In this document: positions 1-8,191 of the stretch, piece after piece
Numbering within the stretch: position 1 is the stretch's first letter
How the letters are laid out: each line of letters starts with the position of its first letter
NCBI RefSeq assembly: GCF_014640555.1
Contig: NZ_BMHE01000052.1
Span: 1-45,889 of the forward strand
DNA: 45,889 nucleotides
DNA from: Paenibacillus marchantiophytorum
Lineage (GTDB): Bacteria > Bacillota > Bacilli > Paenibacillales > NBRC-103111
Direction: 5' to 3'
Notes under the pieces: generated by a model
What the model was told of the DNA's origin: nothing
What the model saw: only the letters and a program-made list of their open reading frames with translations
Database searches by the model: none
Position numbers and translations under genes: made by a program

Positions 1-2
1 GA

Positions 3-365
3 ATACGACAACTGAATCAATCTCCTTCCTGAGTTCCCTCTAAAAACAATTAACAAACGTTTCCTCTTAATAATCAATATAATGTTTAAAAGTAATGTAC
101 TAATAACGGATGCAAATAAACCTACCATAATTCCAATAAATGGAAGGGTTTCAATATCCCAACCAATTGTAGCAGAAAAACAAAACACTAACCAAATTAC
201 CACCAAGAGAACATATATGAGAACATTAAACGTACTAATTATTATCAAATTACTCCAAAATGAATTTGTCTTTTTAATTAAGCGAAGTGCAGTACGATAA
301 CTTATGAATATTGGAGTAAGTGAAAGTATTAAAAATAGAATAAGCCCATAGTAAGAAATGCTCAC
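3..365 (-). CDS. Partial membrane protein, 3' end outside the window
   Basis: An open frame of 121 codons begins at a GTG (365-363) and runs off the left edge with no stop. A GGGGGT Shine-Dalgarno sits about 6 nt upstream of the GTG. The translation is strongly hydrophobic: an N-terminal segment (about residues 4-18), a short basic stretch, then two further hydrophobic stretches (about residues 37-58 and 64-88), followed by a basic segment. This predicts a small integral membrane protein with about three helices. I do not recognise a family. The gene is incomplete, so its length and C-terminal domain are unknown. The downstream neighbours on this strand lie outside the window. Confidence 0.6.
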   Translation of the reverse strand, partial: MSISYYGLILFLILSLTPIFISYRTALRLIKKTNSFWSNLIIISTFNVLIYVLLVVIWLVFCFSATIGWDIETLPFIGIMVGLFASVISTLLLNIILIIKRKRLLIVFRGNSGRRLIQLSY

Positions 366-421
366 ATTTTTACCCCCATAAGGTTCGTACATATATTCAA
401 TTGGCTTATAATAGACTCGTT

Positions 422-736
422 TTATTTGTTTCTGCCTTCAATCATTTTAATAAATATTTTGTGCTCGGTAATCTTCCGCGCAAAATGCTGATATAGTCCT
501 TGTTTTGAAAAGTTTCGCGTATAAGGAATTTCATAGTCATCTAGCAATCGATAAATGACTACTTTACTAACATATAAATTATTTATGTAACTATATAACT
601 CTTTAAAATGTAAAAATCTCTAATGTTTCAACATACTGCTTCCAATACAAAAATCATCAATTGGTATCCATTTAGCGTATGAAATCTTATTAAGCAATTG
701 TTCTCCATTATCGCTCCCCCTATTATGGACTTCCCT
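422..736 (-). pseudogene. Decayed ORF with an internal stop, unknown family
   Basis: Reading the minus strand, one frame is open from 736 to the TAA at 422-424 apart from a single TAG at 620-622. The translation looks protein-like on both sides of the stop (upstream part about 38 residues with AKWIPIDDF, downstream part with YSYINNLYVSKVVIYRLLDD and a C-terminal FIKMIEGRNK). No convincing start codon with a Shine-Dalgarno lies in this frame. I read it as the remnant of a gene inactivated by a point nonsense mutation and loss of its 5' end. Family not recognised. It could still be chance, since the region is AT-rich. Confidence 0.35.
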
Positions 737-888
737 TTAAGTAAGAGGTCATTAAGCGCACTGTTACTTCAAATAAAATCATTCTTTGATTAAGACTTAC
801 TGATTGCTATCCACTGACGCCTTATTATATCACCGATTTACAAATTCAGGATATTAGTCTGGCAATATCGATTGTTGCTGTTAACGCA

Positions 889-912
889 AAAAAGCCCTCT
901 AAAAGGGCTTTT
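889..912 (-). terminator. Intrinsic terminator downstream of rlmCD operon
   Basis: A short hairpin AAAAGCCCT / AGGGCTTTT with a 4-5 nt loop, flanked by A and T runs, so it can act in both directions. It lies about 100 nt after the stop of the minus-strand methyltransferase gene and probably ends that transcript. Confidence 0.7.
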
Positions 913-1009
913 CAACATCTAAAGTTGTTATCGTATCGTTACTAATAAAAAGAATACTTTTCTCAATGACATTAACTTTTATTATGAGAGGACAACCCAC
1001 ATTGACTTC

Positions 1010-2545
1010 TCACTCGTTGTTTCCTTTCCAAACCAACAGTGAGCAGCACTCCACATGCACCGTATGCGGAAACATATCCACCGGCGTCACCTCCGCGACG
1101 CCGTAACCGCCATCGACGAGCACGCGCAAATCGCGCGCGAGTGTCGACGCGCTGCACGACACGTACACGACGCGCCGCGGCTGCAGCTCGAGGATCGTCG
1201 CGAGCAGCGCCGGGTCGCAGCCCTTGCGCGGCGGGTCAACGACGATCACGTCAGGCCGGACGCCCTGGCGTGTCCACTCGGGCAGGACCACCTCGGCGGG
1301 GCCTGCCTCGAAGTGCACGTTCGTCATGCCGTTTAACTCGGCATTCTTCCGTGCATCCGCGATCGCCTCTTCGACGATCTCGACGCCGTACACCTGTCCC
1401 GCGCGCTGCGCTAGGAACAGGGAGATCGTACCGATGCCGCAGTAGGCATCGACCACCGTCTCGCCGCCTGTCAGCGCGGCGTACTCCAGTGCCTTCCCGT
1501 ACAAGACTTCCGTCTGCACGGGGTTCACTTGATAGAACGATCGCGCGGAAATCGCAAATTTCACATCGCCGATATAGTCATAGATGACTTCGCTGCCCCA
1601 CAGGACGCGAGTCTCATCCCCAAAAATAACATTCGTCTGTTTCACATTAATGTTATGACATATGCTTGCAACAGCTGGGAGAGCTTCACGAATACCAGCA
1701 ACCCACTCATCCACGCGAGGTATCACGCTGCCATTAGTAACAAGGACGACCATGAGCTCCCCCGTGCGGAAACCGACTTTGACGACGACGTGGCGCAGCA
1801 GTCCGAGGCCCGTCTCTTCGCGATAAGCGCGGATGCCAAGACGCGCGCCGATCTCTTTCACCCGAGCCACGACTTCGTCGTTGGACTCATGTTGAATCAA
1901 GCACTCTTCCATGTCGATGATGCGATGGCTGCCCTGCGCATAGAAGCCGCCGATGAGGCCGCCCCGCTCTTCCCCGAAAGGAACCTGAGCTTTGTTCCGG
2001 TAACGCCAAGGATCGGTCATCCCAAGTGTGGGATGAACAATAATGCCCTCTTCGTTGGATTCACTGGCAACTGTCAGCTTCCCAATCCGCACCAAATTAT
2101 CGACCACCTGTTGTCGCTTCACACGAAGCTGAGCTTCATAGCTGAGATGCTGCAACTGACAGCCGCCGCACTCTTCATAGATCTTACAATTCGGATCAAC
2201 TCGATCCGGGCTCACTTCCAGCACTTCCACGAGAGCCGCATAGCCATACTGCTTCTTCAAATGGTTCACCCGCACCAGCGCACGCTCACCCGGCAGCGCA
2301 CCCGCAACAAAAAGGGTAAAGCCATTCACACGGCCTACCCCTTCGCCATCATGGCTGATCCCCATGATCTCAGCCTCATATTGCTGCCCGATCTGCACTG
2401 GCAGATCCGCCATCCAAGCGGGCGCCGCTTTCGCAGCAGCCACGCCTGCTCTTCCCGCCTGTTGCCCCGATCTATTCCCAGCGGGCTTCCCACTCTGTTC
2501 TCTATGTTTACCTGGCCGAGAGCCAGAACTGCGTTTATCTTTCAT
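1010..2545 (-). CDS. rlmCD: 23S rRNA (uracil-5-)-methyltransferase, RlmD/RlmCD (RumA) family
   Basis: 511 residues. SAM-dependent enzyme that methylates uridine C5 in 23S rRNA; in Bacillus subtilis one enzyme of this family (RlmCD) modifies two positions. Visible parts: a basic, low-complexity N-terminal tail of about 45 residues, a TRAM RNA-binding domain (about 50-108), a four-cysteine iron-sulfur site (C120, C126, C129 in CKIYEECGGC, then C215), the SAM-binding motif DAYCGIGTISLF (about 366-377), VDPPRKGC (436-443), the catalytic cysteine C464 in YVSCSAST and the general base E499. All family residues are present. Last gene of a minus-strand run with the chelatase and lipid kinase; 64 nt separate it from the kinase gene. 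The 3' third (about 1040-1550) is visibly more GC-rich than its neighbours. Whether it acts at one or two sites cannot be read from sequence. Confidence 0.9.
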   Translation of the reverse strand: MKDKRSSGSRPGKHREQSGKPAGNRSGQQAGRAGVAAAKAAPAWMADLPVQIGQQYEAEIMGISHDGEGVGRVNGFTLFVAGALPGERALVRVNHLKKQYGYAALVEVLEVSPDRVDPNCKIYEECGGCQLQHLSYEAQLRVKRQQVVDNLVRIGKLTVASESNEEGIIVHPTLGMTDPWRYRNKAQVPFGEERGGLIGGFYAQGSHRIIDMEECLIQHESNDEVVARVKEIGARLGIRAYREETGLGLLRHVVVKVGFRTGELMVVLVTNGSVIPRVDEWVAGIREALPAVASICHNINVKQTNVIFGDETRVLWGSEVIYDYIGDVKFAISARSFYQVNPVQTEVLYGKALEYAALTGGETVVDAYCGIGTISLFLAQRAGQVYGVEIVEEAIADARKNAELNGMTNVHFEAGPAEVVLPEWTRQGVRPDVIVVDPPRKGCDPALLATILELQPRRVVYVSCSASTLARDLRVLVDGGYGVAEVTPVDMFPHTVHVECCSLLVWKGNNE

Positions 2546-2609
2546 AGTACCCTCACTTTAATCCCCATACAAAATTAAAAAATGGCTTTTCTTGTTTTCC
2601 CATTAAATC

Positions 2610-3590
2610 CTATTCTTCCCTATGCCCATCATCCACAGGCCCCTTCAAATGAAACGGCGTAGTCAATGTTTCCAGCAGCGTCTTCTTATAAATCGACTGC
2701 CCCGATTGATCCACGATGATCTGCAAATGGCTTTGCAAATTCGTCATGACGCAAGGCAGTGTGCCGCCGAACTCGCCATCGAGGTTCAACTGGACATAGT
2801 CTGGCGAATTGATCTCAATATGATTGGTCTGAAAATAAATCAGATTCGGGTCGCTCAGATGCTCGCCGCGAAGCGCGAGCGTGACCACGCGAATGAACTC
2901 CGCGAGGTTGCATTTGCGCAGAATCAAGACGTCGAACAGACCGTCATTCATGCTCGCATCCGGGGCCAGCTTCTCGAAGCCGCCGACGGAGTTGGAGTTG
3001 CCGACGAGGAACATCATGACTTCGTCATGGAATTCCATTTCGCCGGCTTTGACATAGAGCTCGATAGGCTTGAGTCTAGGCAGCTTCTCGAGTCCCTTCA
3101 TATAATAGGCCAGTTGGCCGATCATCGTTTTGAGTTTGCTCGGGACTTCGTACGTCAGCTCGGTCATCGAGCCGCCGCCGGCGATGTTGATGAAGTAACG
3201 GTTGTTGATTTTGCCTACATCAATGTCGGTGGTGTACTGCTGCACGATCAGGTCGCAGGCCTGTTCCAGGTTCTTCGGAATGCCTAGCGCACGGGCAAAA
3301 TCGTTGGTCGTCCCCAGCGGCAGAATGCCCAGCGGCGGTCTTCCTTCGCGTTCGGCCATGCCGTTAACGACTTCGCACAGGGTGCCGTCTCCACCCGCCG
3401 CGATGATTAAATCGAACCCTCGGCTAACGGCCTGAGCCGCCGCCAGGGTAGCGTCCCCTTCGCCAATGGTGGCGTGGGTAGATGTCTCGAAACCGCCGCG
3501 CTCAAGGCGCTGCAGGATTTCAGGCAGACGCTTTCTCATTTCCTCCCGGCCAGAAGTCGGATTATAGATCAGTCTTGCTCTTTTGACCAT
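2610..3590 (-). CDS. dgkB: Diacylglycerol/lipid kinase, DgkB/YegS family
   Basis: 326 residues, the usual length for this family. Phosphorylates diacylglycerol (or a related lipid) with ATP, recycling it to phosphatidic acid at the inner face of the membrane. N-terminal diacylglycerol-kinase catalytic domain with IYNPTSGRE (8-16), the glycine-rich GGDGT (66-70) and PLGTTNDFAR (91-100), followed by the beta-sandwich C-terminal domain characteristic of DgkB/YegS proteins. The gene overlaps the end of the chelatase gene by 29 nt, which suggests translational coupling and one operon. The start ATG has AGGTGATG upstream. The family is certain; substrate assignment to diacylglycerol follows Bacillus DgkB and is an inference. 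Confidence 0.87.
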   Translation of the reverse strand: MVKRARLIYNPTSGREEMRKRLPEILQRLERGGFETSTHATIGEGDATLAAAQAVSRGFDLIIAAGGDGTLCEVVNGMAEREGRPPLGILPLGTTNDFARALGIPKNLEQACDLIVQQYTTDIDVGKINNRYFINIAGGGSMTELTYEVPSKLKTMIGQLAYYMKGLEKLPRLKPIELYVKAGEMEFHDEVMMFLVGNSNSVGGFEKLAPDASMNDGLFDVLILRKCNLAEFIRVVTLALRGEHLSDPNLIYFQTNHIEINSPDYVQLNLDGEFGGTLPCVMTNLQSHLQIIVDQSGQSIYKKTLLETLTTPFHLKGPVDDGHREE

Positions 3591-4374
3591 CGTGTCTCAT
3601 CACCTGTTCGCCGTCTGATATTTCGGAAGCTATCTGCTTCTCGATCCATTTGGAAATTAGCGGACTAGGCAGCAATGCCCGTCCATTATATGTATATGCG
3701 AAACCATCCATGCGAGAAGGGATCACTTTCGTTGTGAAATAGCCTTCACTCAGGAAAAGCGGTGCCACAATGACAGTATGCCTGGGCTTCTTCTTGGCCC
3801 ACCACGCCATCTTCCTGCTCACTTGATCCGGCAAAAGCATAGCGACATCCGCCTCATCGTATCCGCCTAGAGCTTTCAACCGCTCTGCCAGCAGCTCGAG
3901 ACCGTGACGCCATTTCAGATGGAACCCTTTTTCCTTACTCCCGTGACCGACCAATAGGAGAATTTCCTGGCTGGGGGATTCGGACAGTTCTTTGATTTTG
4001 TCATAAATAATCTCAGCAATCACAGGATCATCATCGATCGGCGATGTGAAGTGGATGCGTGCCTGTATGTGGAAAGGCTCCAAATCCGTCTCCAGCAGCG
4101 GCTGTTCCACAACACCCAGCGCATAGCTGATTTCATCGATATGTGTACTCCCAGAGGACACGAACAGAGGCACGACGATGATGTCTGTCACACCTTGCGC
4201 CTCTAAGCTGTAGATCCCATCCTGGATTAATTGCCCTTGCACGAGCTCCAGATAGGAGGCATAAATCGGAATCCCTTGCGGCATTCTTACGGCTGCCACG
4301 GCCTCATCGACGAGCTGAACCCAGCCTTCATCCCGAGATCCATGGCTTATAACTAACACTCCATATGTACGCAT
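3562..4374 (-). CDS. Sirohydrochlorin chelatase, CbiX/SirB family, two-domain form
   Basis: 270 residues from the ATG at 4374, preceded by GGTGGGG about 8 nt away; an upstream TTG at 4398 is in frame but less well placed. Class II chelatase inserting Co2+ or Fe2+ into sirohydrochlorin for cobalamin or siroheme synthesis. Two tandem CbiX-like domains: the first has the metal-binding His in ISHGSRDEG (H11) and STHID (H78), the second repeats VGHGSKEKG (H144) but its PLFLSEGYF segment lacks the second His, so only the N-terminal half looks catalytically complete, as in other long CbiX/SirB proteins. No siroheme or cobalamin genes are nearby; it heads an operon with the lipid kinase and rRNA methyltransferase. 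Metal specificity cannot be decided from sequence. Confidence 0.82.
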   Translation of the reverse strand: MRTYGVLVISHGSRDEGWVQLVDEAVAAVRMPQGIPIYASYLELVQGQLIQDGIYSLEAQGVTDIIVVPLFVSSGSTHIDEISYALGVVEQPLLETDLEPFHIQARIHFTSPIDDDPVIAEIIYDKIKELSESPSQEILLLVGHGSKEKGFHLKWRHGLELLAERLKALGGYDEADVAMLLPDQVSRKMAWWAKKKPRHTVIVAPLFLSEGYFTTKVIPSRMDGFAYTYNGRALLPSPLISKWIEKQIASEISDGEQVMRHDGQKSKTDL

Positions 4375-4467
4375 ACTTGTATTCCCCACCCGTTCCAACC
4401 AATAGCTACAATCCTATGCTAACGAAAGTGTTCTCTCATGTCAATTGAACAACGGTGAAACAGGAAA

Positions 4468-4497
4468 AATCCCGCATTACAATCGTAACGCAGGATT
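4468..4497 (-). terminator. Terminator after yerC-like gene
   Basis: Inverted repeat AATCCCGCATTAC / GTAACGCAGGATT (two mismatches or wobbles, 4-nt loop). On the minus strand it is followed by a T-rich stretch, as expected of a Rho-independent terminator 24 nt after the stop of the minus-strand gene. Confidence 0.65.
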
Positions 4498-4521
4498 CCG
4501 ACCCTATTTGCCAAACCTTGC

Positions 4522-4812
4522 TTATCGACCTAGACGATCAAGTGTCAGCACATAGCCGTCGTTGCCGTAGTTTAAGCATCTTTTGACCCGTGATATGGTC
4601 GCGGTGGATGCCCCTGTTTCGGCTTCAATCTGGTTGTACGTGCAGCCTTTGCGCAGCATGCGAGCTACCTCGAGACGCTGGGACAGCGACTGAATCTCAT
4701 TGACTGTGCACAAGTCATCAAAAAAGACGTAGCACTCCTCTATATCCTTAAGCGTCAGGATCGCTTCAAAAAGCTGGTCTATCGCTTTATCGTTTAATTT
4801 TTTTAATTGCAT
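4522..4812 (-). CDS. yerC: TrpR-like regulator, YerC/YecD family
   Basis: 96 residues, full length for the family. Small helical DNA-binding protein with the TrpR superfamily fold. Helix-turn-helix around CTYNQIEAETGASTATISRV (about 57-76) and the preceding VNEIQSLSQRLEVARML helix typical of YerC/YecD. Start ATG with GGGAG about 10 nt upstream. In B. subtilis the homologue lies close to the end of the pur operon; here pur genes are about 12 kb away. The regulated genes and any ligand are unknown. It is transcribed alone, with its own terminator at 4468-4497. Confidence 0.85.
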   Translation of the reverse strand: MQLKKLNDKAIDQLFEAILTLKDIEECYVFFDDLCTVNEIQSLSQRLEVARMLRKGCTYNQIEAETGASTATISRVKRCLNYGNDGYVLTLDRLGR

Positions 4813-5050
4813 ACGTTGTCAACTCCCGGTAGAAAAGCAATTTGGCTTCTGAAATCAGTAAGCTCCCTGTGTAACTTTCGACACGCCGAGAATAAATCCT
4901 GCCTTTAGGATTGCAGAACGTTAAAATTTCTATGCGTTAATGAGTTAAATTGTGACAAATAACCATGACCCGTGACATTCGTCCATACCAACGGTAGGCA
5001 AGTGACATATCTTGTAGGAGTTAAATCTTATAAAAAGGTCGTGAATTCTA

Positions 5051-5698
5051 GTGAGTAATCAAAGACAAATCATTGGCAATGGCGGTCATCGTCCTGAGGT
5101 GCATACACGAAGCCTTACTCTACCACCCCAACTGGGGGAAGGCGGTTTCGGCCAATATCCCGGTTTGGGTGGAGGCGGATTTCCTGCTCCTTTTGAAGGA
5201 GGCGGCGGGGGATTTTTTGGCGGGGGTGCCCCTGGCGGCAACGCTGGTGGTTTCTTCGGTGGCGGTGCTCCGGGCGGTAACGCTGGCGGCGGTTTCTTCG
5301 GCGGCGGCCCTCCAGCCGCGAGCACAGGCGGTGGCGGTAATTTCCTCAGCAACCTCTTAGGCGGTGGCGGTGGTGGCGCAGCTGGCGGTTCTTCGAACCC
5401 GCTGAGCGGCCTGAATTTGAAGCAAATTTCCGGCTTCGTTGAGCGGATGGGCGGCATCGACGGCATCATCGGCTCGATGGGCAAGGTGCAGAAGTTCATG
5501 TCTACCTTCCAGCAGATGGCCCCGATGGTGAAGACGCTGTTCGGTTCTCTAGGCAAAGGCAAGGTAAACGCCTCCAAAGACGTAGAGGAAATCTTCAAGC
5601 CTAAACGCAAACGCCGGAAGAAATCAGGTGCTGCTCGCCGCAAACAAGGCGGTTCCCGCTCCAAAACCGGCAGCTCAACGAAACGCAAACGCAAGTAA
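5051..5698 (+). CDS. Glycine-rich protein with basic tail, YqfQ/VrrA-like
   Basis: 215 residues from a GTG start; the ribosome site (AAAGGTCG) is weak, so the start is less certain. Three parts are visible: an N-terminal segment, a very glycine-rich low-complexity region (about 30-120) with reiterated FFGGG(A/G)PGGNAGG units, a more ordered hydrophobic stretch (about 120-170) containing ISGFVERMGGIDGIIGSM, and a strongly basic Lys/Arg/Ser tail (about 180-215). This organisation matches the Bacillus YqfQ/VrrA family, whose repeat copy number varies between strains. No enzymatic motif. Function unknown. A proline-rich ORF on the opposite strand is its shadow. Confidence 0.65.
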   Translation: MSNQRQIIGNGGHRPEVHTRSLTLPPQLGEGGFGQYPGLGGGGFPAPFEGGGGGFFGGGAPGGNAGGFFGGGAPGGNAGGGFFGGGPPAASTGGGGNFLSNLLGGGGGGAAGGSSNPLSGLNLKQISGFVERMGGIDGIIGSMGKVQKFMSTFQQMAPMVKTLFGSLGKGKVNASKDVEEIFKPKRKRRKKSGAARRKQGGSRSKTGSSTKRKRK

Positions 5699-5740
5699 GA
5701 TGGATTGTTTATAGCTAACATACAACCTGCAAGCGTGCAA

Positions 5741-5782
5741 AAAGCCGCCTCGTCTTGGCTGACAACCAAGCGAGGCGGCTTT
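5741..5782 (+). terminator. Strong terminator after glycine-rich gene
   Basis: Stem AAAGCCGCCTCG / CGAGGCGGCTTT, extended by CTTGG / CCAAG around the loop, followed by TTCTGTC. It lies 43 nt after the stop of the plus-strand gene. Flanking A residues also allow function on the opposite strand. Confidence 0.85.
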
Positions 5783-5910
5783 CTGTCGCCTTATTAACTT
5801 CTACTATTTTGAAAATTTTATCTTTTAAATAAATAACTAAATAAATAATTTACTTTATTATTTAAATATGGTAAAAATATTAATTTCAATTAATACTTGG
5901 AGGACTGCTA

Positions 5911-6921
5911 ATGAATATAAATCCTAATGTATACAGCAAGGTTCTGGCTGCCTTCGGCATTATCCCTCAAGCCATCATCCCTATTACCTCTGGATGTATT
6001 AATGAGCTGCTGCAGATTCATACGAACGAAGCAATATACGCGCTCAAATATATTCGGAATAGAAGTTTGGAGGCAATCCAGAGAGAACAACTGGTTATGC
6101 AAACCGCTCAGCTGGGAGGTATTCCAATTCCAGATATTCAGAAAACCATAGAAAACGAGACAATTTACGAACATGAAGGTTATTGGAGTTTGTCATCATG
6201 GATCGAAGGCTCAAGTATTGCCGCAGCTTCGCTGGATGAAGAAAAGGCAAAATTATTAGGGGAGATGCTTGGTCGCCTTCACATAGTACTTGAGGCACTC
6301 TCAGCGGATCAATTGCCATCACTGGTTCAAAATGTTTGTGTGGAGCCAGACAAAACCATGGAGGATTTAGAGTTCGTCGAATGCATGATCCGTAACCGTA
6401 TGGATTCGTTTGCAGACTACGCCCTGTTATTTTCGGGAGAAGTTAAGAAAAGACTGCTTGCAGGCACCAAAGTGCTGCCCTTTTACCGTTCCGCTAAGAA
6501 ACAGGTTTTGCATGGCGATTTTTGGTTTCAAAACATCCTGTTTCACCGAGGTCACATACAGTCAATAATAGATTGGGAATTCACATGCAGCGGGCCCAAG
6601 CTTTGGGAGATTAGCTACGTTTTCGGAGCCTACTTACTACAACCTAGCTCTTTCGAGGCAACAGCTCGCTTGGCTTCTTCGTTTGTGAGAGGATATTGCT
6701 CAATATCTCCACTTTTAGCCGAGGAAGCCAGAATGATTCCGGAGTTGTACCGCTGGTTTCGGTTGAACGAACTACGTCCTCTTCAGTTTCATTATTTTCA
6801 TAACGAGTCAAGGTTGACTACCTTCCTTCCACATATTCTGAATAAATTTACCTTCATAGAACAGTACGAAGAGGAGCTTACAACCCGTTTGGCCGATAGT
6901 ACTGTTCGTATCTCATCTTGA
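5911..6921 (+). CDS. APH-fold phosphotransferase (aminoglycoside/choline/homoserine kinase superfamily)
   Basis: 336 residues. Start ATG preceded by TTGGAGG. Protein-kinase-like small-molecule kinase: K46 in the N-lobe (AIYALKYIRN), the Brenner motif HGDFWFQN (201-208, catalytic D203) and the Mg-binding IIDWEF (219-224, D221). It opens a six-gene plus-strand cassette; the MFS start lies 17 nt after its stop. In such a setting a kinase of this kind may be a self-resistance enzyme or may phosphorylate the pathway intermediate. The substrate is unknown: similarity to aminoglycoside kinases is at fold level only. Upstream is about 125 nt of very AT-rich sequence that probably carries the cassette promoter. 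Confidence 0.8.
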   Translation: MNINPNVYSKVLAAFGIIPQAIIPITSGCINELLQIHTNEAIYALKYIRNRSLEAIQREQLVMQTAQLGGIPIPDIQKTIENETIYEHEGYWSLSSWIEGSSIAAASLDEEKAKLLGEMLGRLHIVLEALSADQLPSLVQNVCVEPDKTMEDLEFVECMIRNRMDSFADYALLFSGEVKKRLLAGTKVLPFYRSAKKQVLHGDFWFQNILFHRGHIQSIIDWEFTCSGPKLWEISYVFGAYLLQPSSFEATARLASSFVRGYCSISPLLAEEARMIPELYRWFRLNELRPLQFHYFHNESRLTTFLPHILNKFTFIEQYEEELTTRLADSTVRISS

Positions 6922-6938
6922 ATAAGGGAGAGAATCTT

Positions 6939-8156
6939 TTGTCATCCAATCGAAATGCAAATTTGCTTATGGTTTTGCTATCTCTGACTAGTGCGCTAGC
7001 TGGGATAGCTTCCACAAGCTACCAGCAAGTATTACTTGATATTAAAAATGATTTTTCTGTGTCTTGGTGGCTAGTTACGTTTAGCGTCTCCTCCGCTCAC
7101 TTGGCAACTGCTATCGGCAGGCTCTTTATGGGTTGGATTATTGACCGTTGGGGTGAACGAAGAATTATCGTACCATCCGTGCTTTTCTTTGTCTTGGGAG
7201 CGCTGGTCGCCTTCTATACTCCGAATATTTACTGGTTGATTGCAGGTGTATTCATCCAATCGCTAGGCATTGCCCCCATAACTATCGTAACCACTACACT
7301 AATATCGTCCCTGTTTAGCAAAGATGTAATCGGACGAAAAATTGCCACGTCACAAACCATATCCTGGATTGGTCCCCTGGCTGGCCCATTGATCGGAGCC
7401 TATCTTGCTTACTATGCAGGATGGCGCACGGTCTTCATAGCACACATTCTTCTTGGGATTCTACTGCTACTTCCCTGGCTAATCCGCAAAACATTTTTGA
7501 TTCCAGCGACAGTACGTCCCCACGCTCAAACCAATAAAGTAAAGAACAACAAATTGATCTGGATCTCCTTGGTAGGTGGGCTGCAATTCTTTGTTCTTTT
7601 TGCCAGCCACACATTAGTTCCTATATTGGTGAGGGACCATTTAGGTTTAGATGCCCGTTATGCGGGTTGGGTATCACTTTCCCTAGGTATCGTCAGCATG
7701 ATGACTTTCTCATTGGGAGGTAAACTTTCTGATCGAATTGGCCCAACTTACACCACTTGCTTAGGTATTTTTGTATTGCATTCGGCACAGGTGCTTCTAC
7801 TATTAACAACAATTACAAGTGAAACTGTAACGGGTATAACTGCTCTTTTGGCCGGTTCATTTCTACTAGGTCTCTCTTCTGGACTCAGTCTACCGGCTCA
7901 CCTTAAGTTGATTGTCGATTTTTTTCCAGATAATAAAGCGTCTGCACTTGGATTCTATAAACTCGTACAATACATCGGAGGGGCAGCTGGGCCTGCATGT
8001 ATGGGGCTTGCTATTGTGCCATGGGGTCCCTTCTGGACTTTGATTGGATTTTTGTCTGTAAGCATCACGTTAACAATACCGTCTTTACGAGGATTAGGGA
8101 CCACCCCTTCGAGTGTCAGACCTTCAAAAGATAAACCGATTAGCGAAAAAAACTAG
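6939..8156 (+). CDS. MFS transporter, probable efflux pump
   Basis: 405 residues from a TTG at 6939, chosen because AAGGGAGAG (6924-6932) sits 6 nt upstream; a longer reading from a TTG at 6918 that overlaps the kinase stop has no such site. Twelve hydrophobic segments in two halves are predicted, with the MFS loop signature GRLFMGWIIDRWGERR after the second helix and its second-half echo GGKLSDRIGP. A mid-protein basic loop separates the halves. It sits between the kinase and the HD hydrolase genes, so export of the cluster product or a toxic intermediate is the simplest role. Direction and substrate are inferred, not shown. Confidence 0.82.
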   Translation: MSSNRNANLLMVLLSLTSALAGIASTSYQQVLLDIKNDFSVSWWLVTFSVSSAHLATAIGRLFMGWIIDRWGERRIIVPSVLFFVLGALVAFYTPNIYWLIAGVFIQSLGIAPITIVTTTLISSLFSKDVIGRKIATSQTISWIGPLAGPLIGAYLAYYAGWRTVFIAHILLGILLLLPWLIRKTFLIPATVRPHAQTNKVKNNKLIWISLVGGLQFFVLFASHTLVPILVRDHLGLDARYAGWVSLSLGIVSMMTFSLGGKLSDRIGPTYTTCLGIFVLHSAQVLLLLTTITSETVTGITALLAGSFLLGLSSGLSLPAHLKLIVDFFPDNKASALGFYKLVQYIGGAAGPACMGLAIVPWGPFWTLIGFLSVSITLTIPSLRGLGTTPSSVRPSKDKPISEKN

Positions 8157-8191
8157 ACAATTCTGGATGAATATAAGGCAGGGTCAAATTC

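Noticed and set aside
1529..2578. Long plus-strand ORF (349 codons) opposite rlmCD
   Set aside because: Antisense shadow of a well-supported methyltransferase gene; no domain and no ribosome site.
5086..5769. Proline-rich minus-strand ORF
   Set aside because: Complement of the glycine codons of the plus-strand glycine-rich gene.
5911..6921. Aminoglycoside resistance gene
   Set aside because: Only the APH fold motifs are shared; no feature assigns it to a known aminoglycoside kinase class, so it is called by fold only.
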